From Fidelibacterota bacterium (GTDB taxonomy: Bacteria > Fidelibacterota > Marinisomatia > SCGC-AAA003-L08 > TS1B11): a stretch of DNA of 64,000 bases. Position 1 is the first letter of the stretch. Each line of letters starts with the position of its first letter. Location of the stretch: NCBI GenBank assembly GCA_004124875.1, contig SCKJ01000002.1:124001-188000 (forward strand), written 5' to 3'. Below are positions 8,330-15,968 of the stretch, in pieces. Position numbers and translations under genes: made by a program. The notes below the pieces were generated by a model, which did no database searches, was not told the DNA's origin, and worked only from the letters and a program-made list of their open reading frames with translations.

Positions 8330-8491
8330 ATGGCCGTGATGGAAAGGGAGGAACGGCAGGAACTGCGCGATGTCATCAAATACGACAGCGGGGCTCGCGG
8401 ATTTAAACGGGCCGCCTGGTTTCTCCTGATCTGGGCAGGTCTGGTGGCGGCAGTTGGAGGCCTGTTCCTGTGGGACATGTTTGGGAAATGA
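8330..8491 (+). CDS. Small single-pass membrane protein
   Basis: 53 residues, ATG 8330 to TGA 8489-8491, just 5 bases after the barrel gene. The N-terminus is charged and cytoplasmic-looking (M-E-R-E-E-R-Q-E-L-R-D). One membrane helix follows (A-A-W-F-L-L-I-W-A-G-L-V-A-A-V-G-G-L-F-L). It lies directly upstream of the selenoprotein gene in a tightly packed series, so co-transcription is likely. No family recognised. Confidence 0.5.
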   Translation: MAVMEREERQELRDVIKYDSGARGFKRAAWFLLIWAGLVAAVGGLFLWDMFGK

Positions 8492-8521
8492 ATTTCGTTG
8501 ATCTAAGGAGAAAGGCAAATC

Positions 8522-8752
8522 ATGAAGATTGAGTTGGAATACTGCCAGCAGTGAAACTATCTTCCAAGAGCCGCCAGTTTGGCGGAGCGATTACTGAAAC
8601 GATATGGGGATCGAATAAAGAGCTTTACCATGGTTCCGGGACAAGGGGGCGTATTCGAATTTGCCATTGACGGGAACCTGCAGTTTTCTAAAAAGAGCCT
8701 GGGGCGCTTCCCGGAGGATGACGAGATATTCTCGATTATTGAGGCCGTTTAA
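8522..8752 (+). CDS. SelW/Rdx-family selenoprotein (UGA = Sec at residue 11)
   Basis: Reading from ATG 8522 through an in-frame TGA at 8552-8554 to TAA 8750-8752 gives 76 residues. The start reads M-K-I-E-L-E-Y-C-Q-Q-U-N-Y-L-P-R-A-A, the Rdx-family redox motif CxxU with the conserved R-A-A helix after it. The rest keeps the family pattern: V-P-G-Q-G-G-V-F-E-F near the middle, then D-G-N-L-Q-F-S-K-K and G-R-F-P-E. Cysteine homologues have CxxC here. Ribosome site AAGGAG precedes the ATG. A hairpin 16 bases after the UGA fits a bacterial SECIS. The family is thought to act in thiol redox. The Sec machinery is not in the window. Confidence 0.92.
8571..8585 (+). promoter_or_regulatory. Putative bacterial SECIS hairpin
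   Basis: CCGCCA-GTT-TGGCGG: a perfect 6-bp stem with a 3-base loop (or 5 bp with loop AGTTT), starting 17 bases after the last base of the UGA. A G lies at the first or second loop position. Distance and loop G match the general description of bacterial SECIS elements, which SelB binds within the coding region. Confidence 0.75.
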
Positions 8753-8756
8753 ACCT

Positions 8757-9536
8757 ATGCTGCTCGTGGGCATCCTGTGCGCACAGGACCGTCCCGATTG
8801 GGAAATACCGGTGGTCAGCAAGCGGGTTGGCACCGCTATCGATATTCCTGAGCAGGAGTACTACCAGGTCTTTGACAACATTGAGGGGTTCCTCTCTGCC
8901 AATTTCGTGCACAGGGACTCGACCTTTCAGGCGCGCATTCGCACCGCGAATGGCTGGCTGAAGCGCAACTATTCTGCGCGGCAATTTTATGATCTCGGGC
9001 TGTCCATCGATCTGCTCGGCGATATCGATCCCATCGTGCTCGCGCGGCTTAAGGGCGCGCCCAACTTTGAGCGGGTGATGGACACCTTGCAGCAGCTGCC
9101 TGTGGACGTGAGCATGACGCTCTATCTGGCGGATAACGGTCACGTGAAAGGGCGCTATGCGGGTCTTGACGGCCACCACTTCATGCTGAAGAAAAAGAGG
9201 TCGCGCAGCGCAGCGCGGGTATCGATCGGCAAGGTGACGCGCCTTAAATATCGCGATCCGCCCATCGCCGATATTGTCGGGGACACGCGAATCTTTGCGG
9301 TGACTTCGGCGCTGGGCATGGGGGGCGCATTGGGACTGAGTCTGCTTGCCGGTGTTGACGGCTTTAATGCGCGGGCGGGCTATTTTTTCATGGGTGGGCT
9401 GGTTGGATTGGCGCTGGCCCCTTTCCCTGTCCGGCAGGTAAGGTTGCTCCGCGGAGAGCTCCACCAACTGAATTTTAATTCCGGCGACCTGGAAAAAGTC
9501 AGGACATATCTGTTTATAGAGTATGGTGAGTTATGA
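8757..9536 (+). CDS. Hypothetical exported/membrane-anchored protein
   Basis: 259 residues from ATG 8757, four bases after the selenoprotein stop; an upstream in-frame ATG (8661) would lie inside the selenoprotein gene and is rejected. It begins with a short hydrophobic stretch (M-L-L-V-G-I-L-C-A). The body is mixed α/β with basic patches (K-K-K-R-S-R-S-A-A-R). A glycine-rich hydrophobic hairpin follows near residues 183-220 (T-S-A-L-G-M-G-G-A-L-G-L-S-L-L and F-F-M-G-G-L-V-G-L-A-L). The next gene overlaps by ATGA. No family recognised. Confidence 0.6.
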   Translation: MLLVGILCAQDRPDWEIPVVSKRVGTAIDIPEQEYYQVFDNIEGFLSANFVHRDSTFQARIRTANGWLKRNYSARQFYDLGLSIDLLGDIDPIVLARLKGAPNFERVMDTLQQLPVDVSMTLYLADNGHVKGRYAGLDGHHFMLKKKRSRSAARVSIGKVTRLKYRDPPIADIVGDTRIFAVTSALGMGGALGLSLLAGVDGFNARAGYFFMGGLVGLALAPFPVRQVRLLRGELHQLNFNSGDLEKVRTYLFIEYGEL

Positions 9537-9730
9537 CATTTAGATCGTTTTCATCCATATTATTCGGCATGGCCCTGCTTGGTTTCTCAATAGGGCTGGT
9601 GGTGGGCGTCTATCTCCAGTGGCAGACGGAATCGAGATTCTGGGCCTATCTGGCTGTACCTTTCATGGGAATCGGAAGCGCTTTGGCAGCTTACGGGACA
9701 CTATCGGCAAGCCATCAGAAAAATAATTAG
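9533..9730 (+). CDS. Small two-pass membrane protein
   Basis: 65 residues with two hydrophobic helices (I-L-F-G-M-A-L-L-G-F-S-I-G-L-V-V-G-V, and W-A-Y-L-A-V-P-F-M-G-I-G-S-A-L-A-A-Y) and a polar C-terminus. ATG overlaps the stop of the preceding gene, so the two are translationally coupled. Function unknown. Confidence 0.55.
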   Translation: MTFRSFSSILFGMALLGFSIGLVVGVYLQWQTESRFWAYLAVPFMGIGSALAAYGTLSASHQKNN

Positions 9731-9739
9731 AGGGAACGC

Positions 9740-10210
9740 ATGGCTGAAAGCAGCAGATCGCGGCGCAGCGCACGTGGCGCCAGGAAATTTGAAAATGAAA
9801 CCGGCGACACAACATCGGTCGAGGCTAAAAATAGCGTGGAAGTCAACAGGGCCAAGGTAAGCAAAAGGCTGGCAGAGTTAACGCTGCCCGTTCTGGAAAA
9901 ATACGGACAGCCCGCTTTCGACGAACTCCACTCAAGGCTGGAACGGGTGGTCCGCGAGTTTACCGACGAGGTACAGGCATTATTTAACGATTTGGTGGGT
10001 CAGGACAAGGTGGACCATGATCGCCTGATGGGATTGCTCAAAAGAGATACCAGTGAGTCTGAGGGTGGAACGGCCGATCCTGCCGCGCCGGAAGATGCGG
10101 CCATGAGCGAATATGAGCGCAAATTGGAAGGGATGGATAAAGCTGAGGGGACTGCCGGTGAAAGGCCGGCAGATGGCACCTCAAACGACTCCTCGGATGA
10201 TGCGGGCTAG
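9740..10210 (+). CDS. Hypothetical charged, low-complexity-flanked protein
   Basis: 156 residues, preceded by AGAGGGAACGC at the ribosome-site position. The N-terminus is Arg/Ser-rich (S-R-S-R-R-S-A-R-G-A-R). A helical core (~35-110) reads like an amphipathic helical bundle. The last ~45 residues are Asp/Glu/Gly/Ser-rich and probably disordered. No signal peptide or membrane helix, so likely cytoplasmic. It closes the run of genes that starts with the small protein at 8330. No family recognised. Confidence 0.55.
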   Translation: MAESSRSRRSARGARKFENETGDTTSVEAKNSVEVNRAKVSKRLAELTLPVLEKYGQPAFDELHSRLERVVREFTDEVQALFNDLVGQDKVDHDRLMGLLKRDTSESEGGTADPAAPEDAAMSEYERKLEGMDKAEGTAGERPADGTSNDSSDDAG

Positions 10211-10295
10211 AAGCGCCCAGGGGCGCCAGACGTTGACTCCGTCTTGCGCCTGTCGGGAGAGTCTCCTTAATTTCCCGATGCCGGATTGCAATCAT

Positions 10296-10368
10296 GGGGT
10301 GGTAGCTCAGTTGGGAGAGCGCTACGTTCGCAACGTAGAGGTCGAGGGTTCGATCCCCTTCAACTCCA
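10296..10368 (+). tRNA. tRNA-Ala(CGC)
   Basis: 73 bases forming a full cloverleaf. The acceptor is GGGGTGG/CAACTCC, with the alanine identity pair G3·U70 and one G·A mismatch at 6-67. The D-arm is GCTC...GAGC, the anticodon stem CTACG/CGTAG has loop TTCGCAA (anticodon CGC), and the T-arm is GAGGG-TTCGATC-CCCTT. CCA is not encoded. It lies 121 bases upstream of dnaX. Confidence 0.95.
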
Positions 10369-10489
10369 CAATTGCCTTTCCCCGGACGGGCAGCCTCCAT
10401 TCGGCAGGCTCGAGGTCTGCGCGGTCAACGGTAGTTGGGCCGGCCTCCCCGGTGGCCATGGAGAAGGATTTGCAGGGTATGGAGCTGAC

Positions 10490-12184
10490 ATGAGTTATCA
10501 AGTTCTAGCGAGAAAATGGAGGCCCCAACGCTTCGAGGATGTGCTGGGCCAGGAACATGTCGTCCGCACGCTGCAAAACGCCATCGAGCGGGGGCGTGTC
10601 GCGCACGCGTATATCTTTACCGGACCTCGCGGGGTAGGCAAAACTACCACCGCCCGCATTCTTGCCAAAACACTCAACTGCAGCAATCGGCAGGGGGCCA
10701 CACCTTGTAATGAGTGCACCGCATGCGTGGAGATCACCGCGGGCAACTCTTTGGATGTCCTGGAAATTGATGGAGCCTCCAACCGCGGAATCGACGAAAT
10801 CCGGGAGCTGCGCGAGGCTGTAAAATACCCGCCCATTTCCAGCGAATATCGCATTTACATCATTGATGAAGTGCACATGCTGACGACCCCGGCATTCAAC
10901 GCGCTGCTCAAAACATTGGAGGAACCGCCTCCGCACGTCAAGTTTATCCTGGCCACGACCGATCCGCAAAAAGTGCCGCAGACGATTCTCAGCCGCACGC
11001 AGCGGTTCGATTTCCGGCGTGTTTCGGTGCAGGACATAGCCGCGCATTTAGCCATCATACTCGCCGATGAGGAACTGACCCATTCCGCTGGCGCACTGCA
11101 GCTGCTGGCGCGCAAAGCCGACGGCTCCATCCGGGATGCCCTCTCCCTGCTTGACCAGGTCATCGCCTACCGGACCGACAATATCGATGAGCAGGCGGTC
11201 TCTTCGGTCCTGGGGCTGGTGGATGACAAATTTTACCGGGACCTGCTGGCGTCTTTTGGGGTTTACGACCTCAAAGCGGTGCTGGGACACATTGAGGCTA
11301 TTTTTGAGCGTGGATACGATATGCAGGAGATGGCCCAGGGTCTCACTCTTTATCTGCGGGACGCGCTGATTTCACTGGAGACGGGCAAAGGTGAACTCAC
11401 CTCCAAGGGGATCCTTGTTGAGGTTCCCGCTGGCCTGCAATCGGGTGACCTGATCGCACTGATCCAAATCAGTCTCGATTGTGAATCGAAACTCCGCTAT
11501 GCACGGCAGCCCCGGGTCCTGCTGGAACACCAATGGCTGAAAATGGCCTCACTGGAACGGACGGTCTCCATTAAGGAGCTGCTCGGAACGCTGGGCAGGG
11601 GTGAGGTATCCTCCGGCCCGGCCAATCCAGCGCCGCCGGCATCCCAATCAACTGCGCCGGATGGCAAAAGTGATGCTCAGGAGGTCAAGCAGGCCGCGGA
11701 AAAAAAGCCCCTGGTGATGGCTGATCGTAATACGGCAGATGAAATGATCTCGCCGAAACGTTCGTTCAGGCGGCAGACACAATCCGGGCCGAATGTTGAC
11801 GAGAATTTGCCTGCCCCGCCCAGGCAGGAGCAGAATGACGTCGCAGTGCTGGCGAAACTTCGGGAGCAATGGCCCGACATCATCACGGCCATTGCGGCCC
11901 GCAGCGGGGCCACGGCGGCGATTCTTGAGGGGGCCGGAATTTCCGCGCTGGATGAGGGTCGCGTGGCGCTGAATCTGAGGGCCAGCGAAGCGATTCACCT
12001 CGATATGGTCATTGACAAGCAGCAGATGATTCAGGATATCATCGCTGAAAAGGTGGGGCAGCAAGTGACCCTGATTCCCACCATTGCGGAGACTGCCGCC
12101 GGATCGGCCGCAAAAAAAACTGATAGTGAAAGCACTGCAGCGGTACAGCAATTGATCGAAACATTTGATGGAGAGGACTACTAA
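10490..12184 (+). CDS. dnaX: DNA polymerase III subunits tau/gamma
   Basis: 564 residues from ATG 10490 (M-S-Y-Q-V-L-A-R-K-W-R-P). An in-frame ATG at 10286 would run through the tRNA and is rejected. It is the clamp-loader AAA+ ATPase. Visible are Walker A G-P-R-G-V-G-K-T-T, a four-cysteine zinc module (C-S-N...C-N-E-C-T-A-C), DEVH-type Walker B (I-I-D-E-V-H-M-L) and the SRC-like L-S-R-T-Q-R-F-D-F. The tau-specific C-terminal part follows a Pro-rich linker. A -1 frameshift signal at 11679-11724 should also give a ~411-residue gamma form. The dnaX-ybaB-recR order is widely conserved. Confidence 0.97.
   Translation: MSYQVLARKWRPQRFEDVLGQEHVVRTLQNAIERGRVAHAYIFTGPRGVGKTTTARILAKTLNCSNRQGATPCNECTACVEITAGNSLDVLEIDGASNRGIDEIRELREAVKYPPISSEYRIYIIDEVHMLTTPAFNALLKTLEEPPPHVKFILATTDPQKVPQTILSRTQRFDFRRVSVQDIAAHLAIILADEELTHSAGALQLLARKADGSIRDALSLLDQVIAYRTDNIDEQAVSSVLGLVDDKFYRDLLASFGVYDLKAVLGHIEAIFERGYDMQEMAQGLTLYLRDALISLETGKGELTSKGILVEVPAGLQSGDLIALIQISLDCESKLRYARQPRVLLEHQWLKMASLERTVSIKELLGTLGRGEVSSGPANPAPPASQSTAPDGKSDAQEVKQAAEKKPLVMADRNTADEMISPKRSFRRQTQSGPNVDENLPAPPRQEQNDVAVLAKLREQWPDIITAIAARSGATAAILEGAGISALDEGRVALNLRASEAIHLDMVIDKQQMIQDIIAEKVGQQVTLIPTIAETAAGSAAKKTDSESTAAVQQLIETFDGEDY
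11679..11724 (+). promoter_or_regulatory. Programmed -1 frameshift signal in dnaX
   Basis: The slippery heptamer A-AAA-AAG sits at 11701-11707 in the correct phase (GAA AAA AAG in frame 0). An internal Shine-Dalgarno AGGAGG at 11679-11684 lies 16 bases upstream. After a -1 slip, five codons are read and TGA at 11722-11724 stops translation. This is the arrangement known from E. coli dnaX, where it makes gamma. I see no strong downstream hairpin. Confidence 0.85.
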
Positions 12185-12519
12185 TGGCCATGTTTCCTAA
12201 AGGATTCGCGCTTGGCGGGCTGCTGCAGCAGGCCCAGCAGGTGCAGAAACAGATAGAAGAGCTGCAGGGCGAGCTGGCCGGCCTCAAACTTGAAGGTCAG
12301 GCCGGTGGCGGGCTGGTAACGGCTACCGTTAATGGGCAACAGGAGCTGTTGCAGGTCCATATTGACCCCGAATTGCTGACTGAGGATACCGAAATGGTAG
12401 AGGATTTGATTGTGGCGGCTGTCAGGCAGGCCCTGAGCAAATCGAAAGAGGAGTCGCAGAAACGAATGAGCCAACTGACCGGTTCCGCCCTGAGCGGCCT
12501 CACGTTTCCGGAGGAATAA
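12184..12519 (+). CDS. ybaB: YbaB/EbfC nucleoid-associated protein
   Basis: 111 residues, start ATG 12184 overlapping the dnaX stop by one base. Typical features: the N-terminal glutamine-rich helix (L-L-Q-Q-A-Q-Q-V-Q-K-Q-I-E-E), the central G-G-G-L-V-T-A-T-V-N-G and L-L-T-E-D-T-E-M-V-E-D-L-I-V-A-A-V-R-Q-A. EbfC dimers bind DNA. The dnaX-ybaB-recR cluster is conserved across bacteria. Confidence 0.95.
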   Translation: MAMFPKGFALGGLLQQAQQVQKQIEELQGELAGLKLEGQAGGGLVTATVNGQQELLQVHIDPELLTEDTEMVEDLIVAAVRQALSKSKEESQKRMSQLTGSALSGLTFPEE

Positions 12520-12528
12520 CTGGAGCAG

Positions 12529-13113
12529 TTGCCACCAACTCTGCAGCGGGTCATCGAGAAATTGGGCATGTTTCCCGGCATCGGCAGAAAAACCGCCCAG
12601 CGGCTCGGCTTTCACCTCCTCGATGTTCCCAGGGAGAGTGTGCATGAACTGGCTCACGCGCTGCTGGACCTGAAGGATAAAGTGGGCGAATGCCAGCGGT
12701 GCCACAACATTGCGCAGGGCGACCTGTGCCAGATTTGCGCCAATCCCGGCCGGGATCCCTCGTCGGTCTGCGTTGTGGGGAAAGTGATTGACGTCCTCAG
12801 TTTCGAGCGCATGGGGGAATTCAACGGCCATTATCATGTGTTGGGCGGCGTTATTTCCCCGCTCGACGGCATTTCACCGCAGGACCTGCACATGGATAGT
12901 TTGGAAAAACGGCTGCCGGACATCAAGGAGCTGATCATTGCGACCCCGCCCAGCATTGAGGGGGACACCACGGCCATGTTCATCGCGCAACTCGCTTCTG
13001 CGCTGCCCGTTAAAGTGACGCGCCTGGCGCGCGGTCTGCCGATGGGCGCCAATCTGGAGTACGCCGATGAGGCGACCCTGTCCAGCGCCTATAGTGGCAG
13101 GGTCGACTTTTGA
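12529..13113 (+). CDS. recR: Recombination mediator RecR
   Basis: About 194 residues. Helix-hairpin-helix F-P-G-I-G-R-K-T-A-Q-R, zinc finger C-Q-R-C...C-Q-I-C, Toprim region and Walker-like A-R-G-L-P-M-G close to the end are all present. RecR acts with RecF/RecO to load RecA. The start is unsettled: TTG 12529 is the first standard codon, but CTG 12520, directly after the ybaB stop and 5-6 bases from GGAGGA, is better placed and adds L-E-Q. Confidence 0.95.
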   Translation: MPPTLQRVIEKLGMFPGIGRKTAQRLGFHLLDVPRESVHELAHALLDLKDKVGECQRCHNIAQGDLCQICANPGRDPSSVCVVGKVIDVLSFERMGEFNGHYHVLGGVISPLDGISPQDLHMDSLEKRLPDIKELIIATPPSIEGDTTAMFIAQLASALPVKVTRLARGLPMGANLEYADEATLSSAYSGRVDF

Positions 13114-13694
13114 TGCACCAACTGCCCAACATCCTGACCATTTTGCGCATCATAATGACGCCGCTGTTCATCTACTTTCTGTTCTGGGGCAACGGCCACG
13201 GCTACACCCTGGCGCTGGCCATCTTCCTGCTGGCGGGACTGACCGACATCATTGATGGCAAACTTGCGCGGGCGCTGGGAGTCGAATCGAGGCTGGGGAA
13301 AATTCTCGATCCGCTGGCCGATAAAATTCTGGTCCTCTCCGCGCTCATCAGTTTTATTACGCTCGATCTGGTATACGGCTGGATTGTCGCCCTGATCGTG
13401 CTGCGGGATATCGTCATTACGGTCATCCGCTTCGTCCTGGAATATCGCGATATGCCCATGGCCACGTCCAATTCCGCCAAGGGCAAAACCGCTCTTCAGA
13501 TTGTTGCTATCGTCTTTACCCTCTCTTACCTCTCCCTTAAAGCCTACGAACTGACCTGGCTTACCGGCCTGATCGAACAGTCACATGCCATACTGATCCT
13601 TATGTTGATCACTATGGCGGTTACGCTCTATACCGGCATTGACTACATGGTGGCCAACAGAACTTCCATCCGCGCTCTCGTGCGCCTGAACTGA
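13113..13694 (+). CDS. pgsA: CDP-diacylglycerol-glycerol-3-phosphate 3-phosphatidyltransferase
   Basis: 193 residues from ATG 13113, overlapping the recR stop by one base (TGATG). The CDP-alcohol phosphatidyltransferase motif is complete: D-I-I-D-G-K-L-A-R...G-K-I-L-D-P-L-A-D-K. Four to six membrane helices are visible. It makes phosphatidylglycerophosphate. The next gene, pgpA, catalyses the following dephosphorylation. A second family member is at 40263-40826. Confidence 0.9.
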   Translation: MHQLPNILTILRIIMTPLFIYFLFWGNGHGYTLALAIFLLAGLTDIIDGKLARALGVESRLGKILDPLADKILVLSALISFITLDLVYGWIVALIVLRDIVITVIRFVLEYRDMPMATSNSAKGKTALQIVAIVFTLSYLSLKAYELTWLTGLIEQSHAILILMLITMAVTLYTGIDYMVANRTSIRALVRLN

Positions 13695-13703
13695 CGCGCT
13701 GCC

Positions 13704-14150
13704 ATTAACAGACTGGCCACCTTCATCGGTACCTTCGGATTTGTCGGTTATTTAAGACCCGCGTCCGGTACCTGGGGTTCCCTCGCCGCGCTGCTCATCT
13801 GGTGGCTCGTCGCGCCCGCCGGTTTCCTCCTGCGACTGATCATGGTGCTGCTGGCGCTGGTTGCCGGGGTATGGGCCGCAGGGGTCATGGAAACCATGAC
13901 CGGCAGTCATGACCCTTCCGAAATCGTCATTGATGAAGTGGCTGGCATGTGGCTTGCGCTCATCGGCATTCCTGTCACGTGGCCGGGAATGCTGGCAGCC
14001 TTTCTTCTGTTTCGCCTTTTTGATGTCTGGAAGCCGGGCCCCATTAATCGTCTCCAGAATCTGCCGGGAGGTTGGGGCGTGATGATGGACGATGTCGCCG
14101 CCGGTGCTCTCGCCGGAGGGCTGGTGGTCCTGCCGGGACTGATGGCGTGA
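13704..14150 (+). CDS. pgpA: Phosphatidylglycerophosphatase A, probable ATT start
   Basis: The conserved N-terminal part (F-V-G-Y-L-R-P-A-S-G-T-W-G-S) lies upstream of the first ATG (13842), so that ATG is too late. Between the pgsA stop (13692-13694) and this motif there is no ATG, GTG or TTG in frame. ATT at 13704 (giving I-N-R-L-A-T-F-I-G-T) or CTG 13713 are the only near-cognate starts. The rest matches PgpA: D-P-S-E-I-V-I-D-E-V-A-G-M-W, F-R-L-F-D-V-W-K-P. 148 residues from ATT. Probably translated by coupling to pgsA. Confidence 0.85.
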   Translation: MNRLATFIGTFGFVGYLRPASGTWGSLAALLIWWLVAPAGFLLRLIMVLLALVAGVWAAGVMETMTGSHDPSEIVIDEVAGMWLALIGIPVTWPGMLAAFLLFRLFDVWKPGPINRLQNLPGGWGVMMDDVAAGALAGGLVVLPGLMA

Positions 14151-15373
14151 ACGCAGCCATCCTCACTATCGGCAATGAGCTGCTCGGTGGCGCCGTGGTC
14201 GATACCAACAGCGCGTGGCTGTCCCGGCAGCTGGCGTCGCGGGGTGTCTCCGTAACCCACAAAGCGACCGTGGGCGATACCAGGGAGGATATTATCGCCT
14301 TACTGGCTGCCTGGGATGGGCAGCACGATATGGTGCTGATAACCGGGGGCCTGGGTCCCACGCATGATGACATCACCAAAGCGGCCCTCTGCGACTATTT
14401 TGGCAGCGGTCTTACTTTCGATCAGCGGTATTGGGATGTGCTGGTGGAGCGGTTCAAAAAACGGGGCCTGGAGATTCCGGATAACAACAGAACCCAGGCG
14501 CAGCTGCCCGATCTGTGCCAGCCGCTTTCCAACTCCGTCGGCACCGCCATGGGCATGAAATTCACCTCCGAAAAAACGATCTTTATCTCTCTGCCCGGCG
14601 TCCCGGCGGAAATGAAAGCTATCGTCAGCGAGCATGTGCTGCCTGCCATTGAAGGCCAATCCATTGCTGAAACAACACTGCGCGTCACGGGACTAACTGA
14701 AAGCGCCTTGAGCACAAGGCTGGAGGGGATCATCAGCGGCGCTAAAGGCGTGACCATCGGGATACTGCCGAGTCTCATTTCCACCGATCTGCGTGTTCAG
14801 GCTCAGCAGCCTGGGCCGGCCGGAGCCCAGGCCGTTGCAGCCCTCGTTGAAAAGATGGCCGACCTGTTGGGCAACAACGTTTTTGCCCGGGATGCTGAGA
14901 CGATGCAGGAGACAGTGGGCGCATTGCTTAAAGGCCGCGGCGAAACGGTTGCCTTGGCTGAATCGTGCAGTGGGGGACTGGCAGCGAGCTGGCTGACGGA
15001 TGTGCCCGGAAGTTCGGACACTTTTCTCGGGGCCGTGGTGGCTTACAGTGACGCCGTCAAGCAGTCCGCCCTGAGCGTTTCCGCCCAGACTCTGTCCCGC
15101 AATGGCGCGGTCAGCGAGCAGGTGGCCCTGGAGATGGCCGTGGGCGTAAAAACCGCTATGGACTCTACCTGGGGTCTCTCCACCACGGGCATTGCGGGGC
15201 CGGACGGGGGCAGCGCCGGGAAGCCGGTGGGTCTGGTCTATATCGCTGTGGCCGGCGACAAGCGGAGCGAGGCGCGGGAATATCATCTGGTCCCCAGACG
15301 GCTTGCCCACAAGCAGATGACGGCGCAAGCGGCGCTGAACATGCTGAGGCTGGAGCTGCTGTCACATGACTGA
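14147..15373 (+). CDS. cinA: CinA-type protein (MoCF domain + nicotinamide-nucleotide amidase)
   Basis: 408 residues from GTG 14147, overlapping pgpA by GTGA. The N-terminal half is a MoaB/MogA-like domain (I-L-T-I-G-N-E-L-L-G-G, I-T-G-G-L-G-P-T-H-D-D). The C-terminal half is the NMN amidase domain (A-E-S-C-S-G-G-L-A-A with the catalytic Ser region, G-I-A-G-P-D-G-G). Full-length CinA is thought to recycle pyridine nucleotides and is often next to recA, as here. Confidence 0.95.
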   Translation: MNAAILTIGNELLGGAVVDTNSAWLSRQLASRGVSVTHKATVGDTREDIIALLAAWDGQHDMVLITGGLGPTHDDITKAALCDYFGSGLTFDQRYWDVLVERFKKRGLEIPDNNRTQAQLPDLCQPLSNSVGTAMGMKFTSEKTIFISLPGVPAEMKAIVSEHVLPAIEGQSIAETTLRVTGLTESALSTRLEGIISGAKGVTIGILPSLISTDLRVQAQQPGPAGAQAVAALVEKMADLLGNNVFARDAETMQETVGALLKGRGETVALAESCSGGLAASWLTDVPGSSDTFLGAVVAYSDAVKQSALSVSAQTLSRNGAVSEQVALEMAVGVKTAMDSTWGLSTTGIAGPDGGSAGKPVGLVYIAVAGDKRSEAREYHLVPRRLAHKQMTAQAALNMLRLELLSHD

Positions 15374-15968
15374 CGGCCAACCGGAGCCCATCATCCGGCT
15401 CTTTTTCGGATTTGATCTGCCCCGTGAAATCGGCCAGAGGGCAGCAGGATTGCGCACGCTCGTCACCGATCCCAAGAAAGTGGTGCGCTGGGTCCGGTCG
15501 GTGAACCTGCATCTGACGGTGCGGTTTCTGGGTCCCTCGCCGTGGAGCATGGTGTCCGAGATCATCAGCAGCCTCGGCACGCGGTGCGCGGATATAGGCC
15601 CCATACGGCTGCGCATCGAGAAGACGGGCGTGTTTCCGCAACCGGCAAGGCCGCGCGTGCTGTGGCTGGGCGTCACCGGCGAGCTGTCCAAACTTCAGCG
15701 GGTCGAAGCGGAAATCCATGAGGCGGTACAGCCGCTTGGTTACCCGCGGGAGGAGCGCGAGTTCGTCCCACACATTACGCTGGGCAGAGTTCGTTATGTC
15801 AAAAAAGTGACGCCCGACGTGACCATGTACCTGGGCGCCCAGTATGAGCCTGTTGATTGCACCTTGAAAGTATTACATTTGTACGAGAGCAGCATGGGGG
15901 ATAAAGGGATTATCTACACTCCCCTGGCGTCCTTTCCTTTGGAAATATCTGACCAGGAGAATTCATGA
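15366..15968 (+). CDS. thpR: RNA 2',3'-cyclic phosphodiesterase (2'-5' RNA ligase family)
   Basis: 200 residues, ATG 15366 overlapping the end of cinA by 8 bases. Two HxTx motifs, hallmark of the 2H phosphoesterase family, are present: [10 protein letters not shown] and P-H-I-T-L-G-R-V-R. The gene lies between cinA and recA, a common arrangement. Stop and recA start overlap by ATGA. Confidence 0.93.
   Translation: MTDGQPEPIIRLFFGFDLPREIGQRAAGLRTLVTDPKKVVRWVRSVNLHLTVRFLGPSPWSMVSEIISSLGTRCADIGPIRLRIEKTGVFPQPARPRVLWLGVTGELSKLQRVEAEIHEAVQPLGYPREEREFVPHITLGRVRYVKKVTPDVTMYLGAQYEPVDCTLKVLHLYESSMGDKGIIYTPLASFPLEISDQENS

Noticed and set aside
10369-10489. Possible small SRP RNA between tRNA-Ala and dnaX, where some genomes have one
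   Set aside because: The conserved GGAAGGAAGCAG-type domain IV loop is absent; only short unrelated hairpins are seen.
12111-12122. Second A-run near the end of dnaX as a frameshift site
   Set aside because: It is eight A's but a slip there would only trim the last ~20 residues and no Shine-Dalgarno stimulates it.
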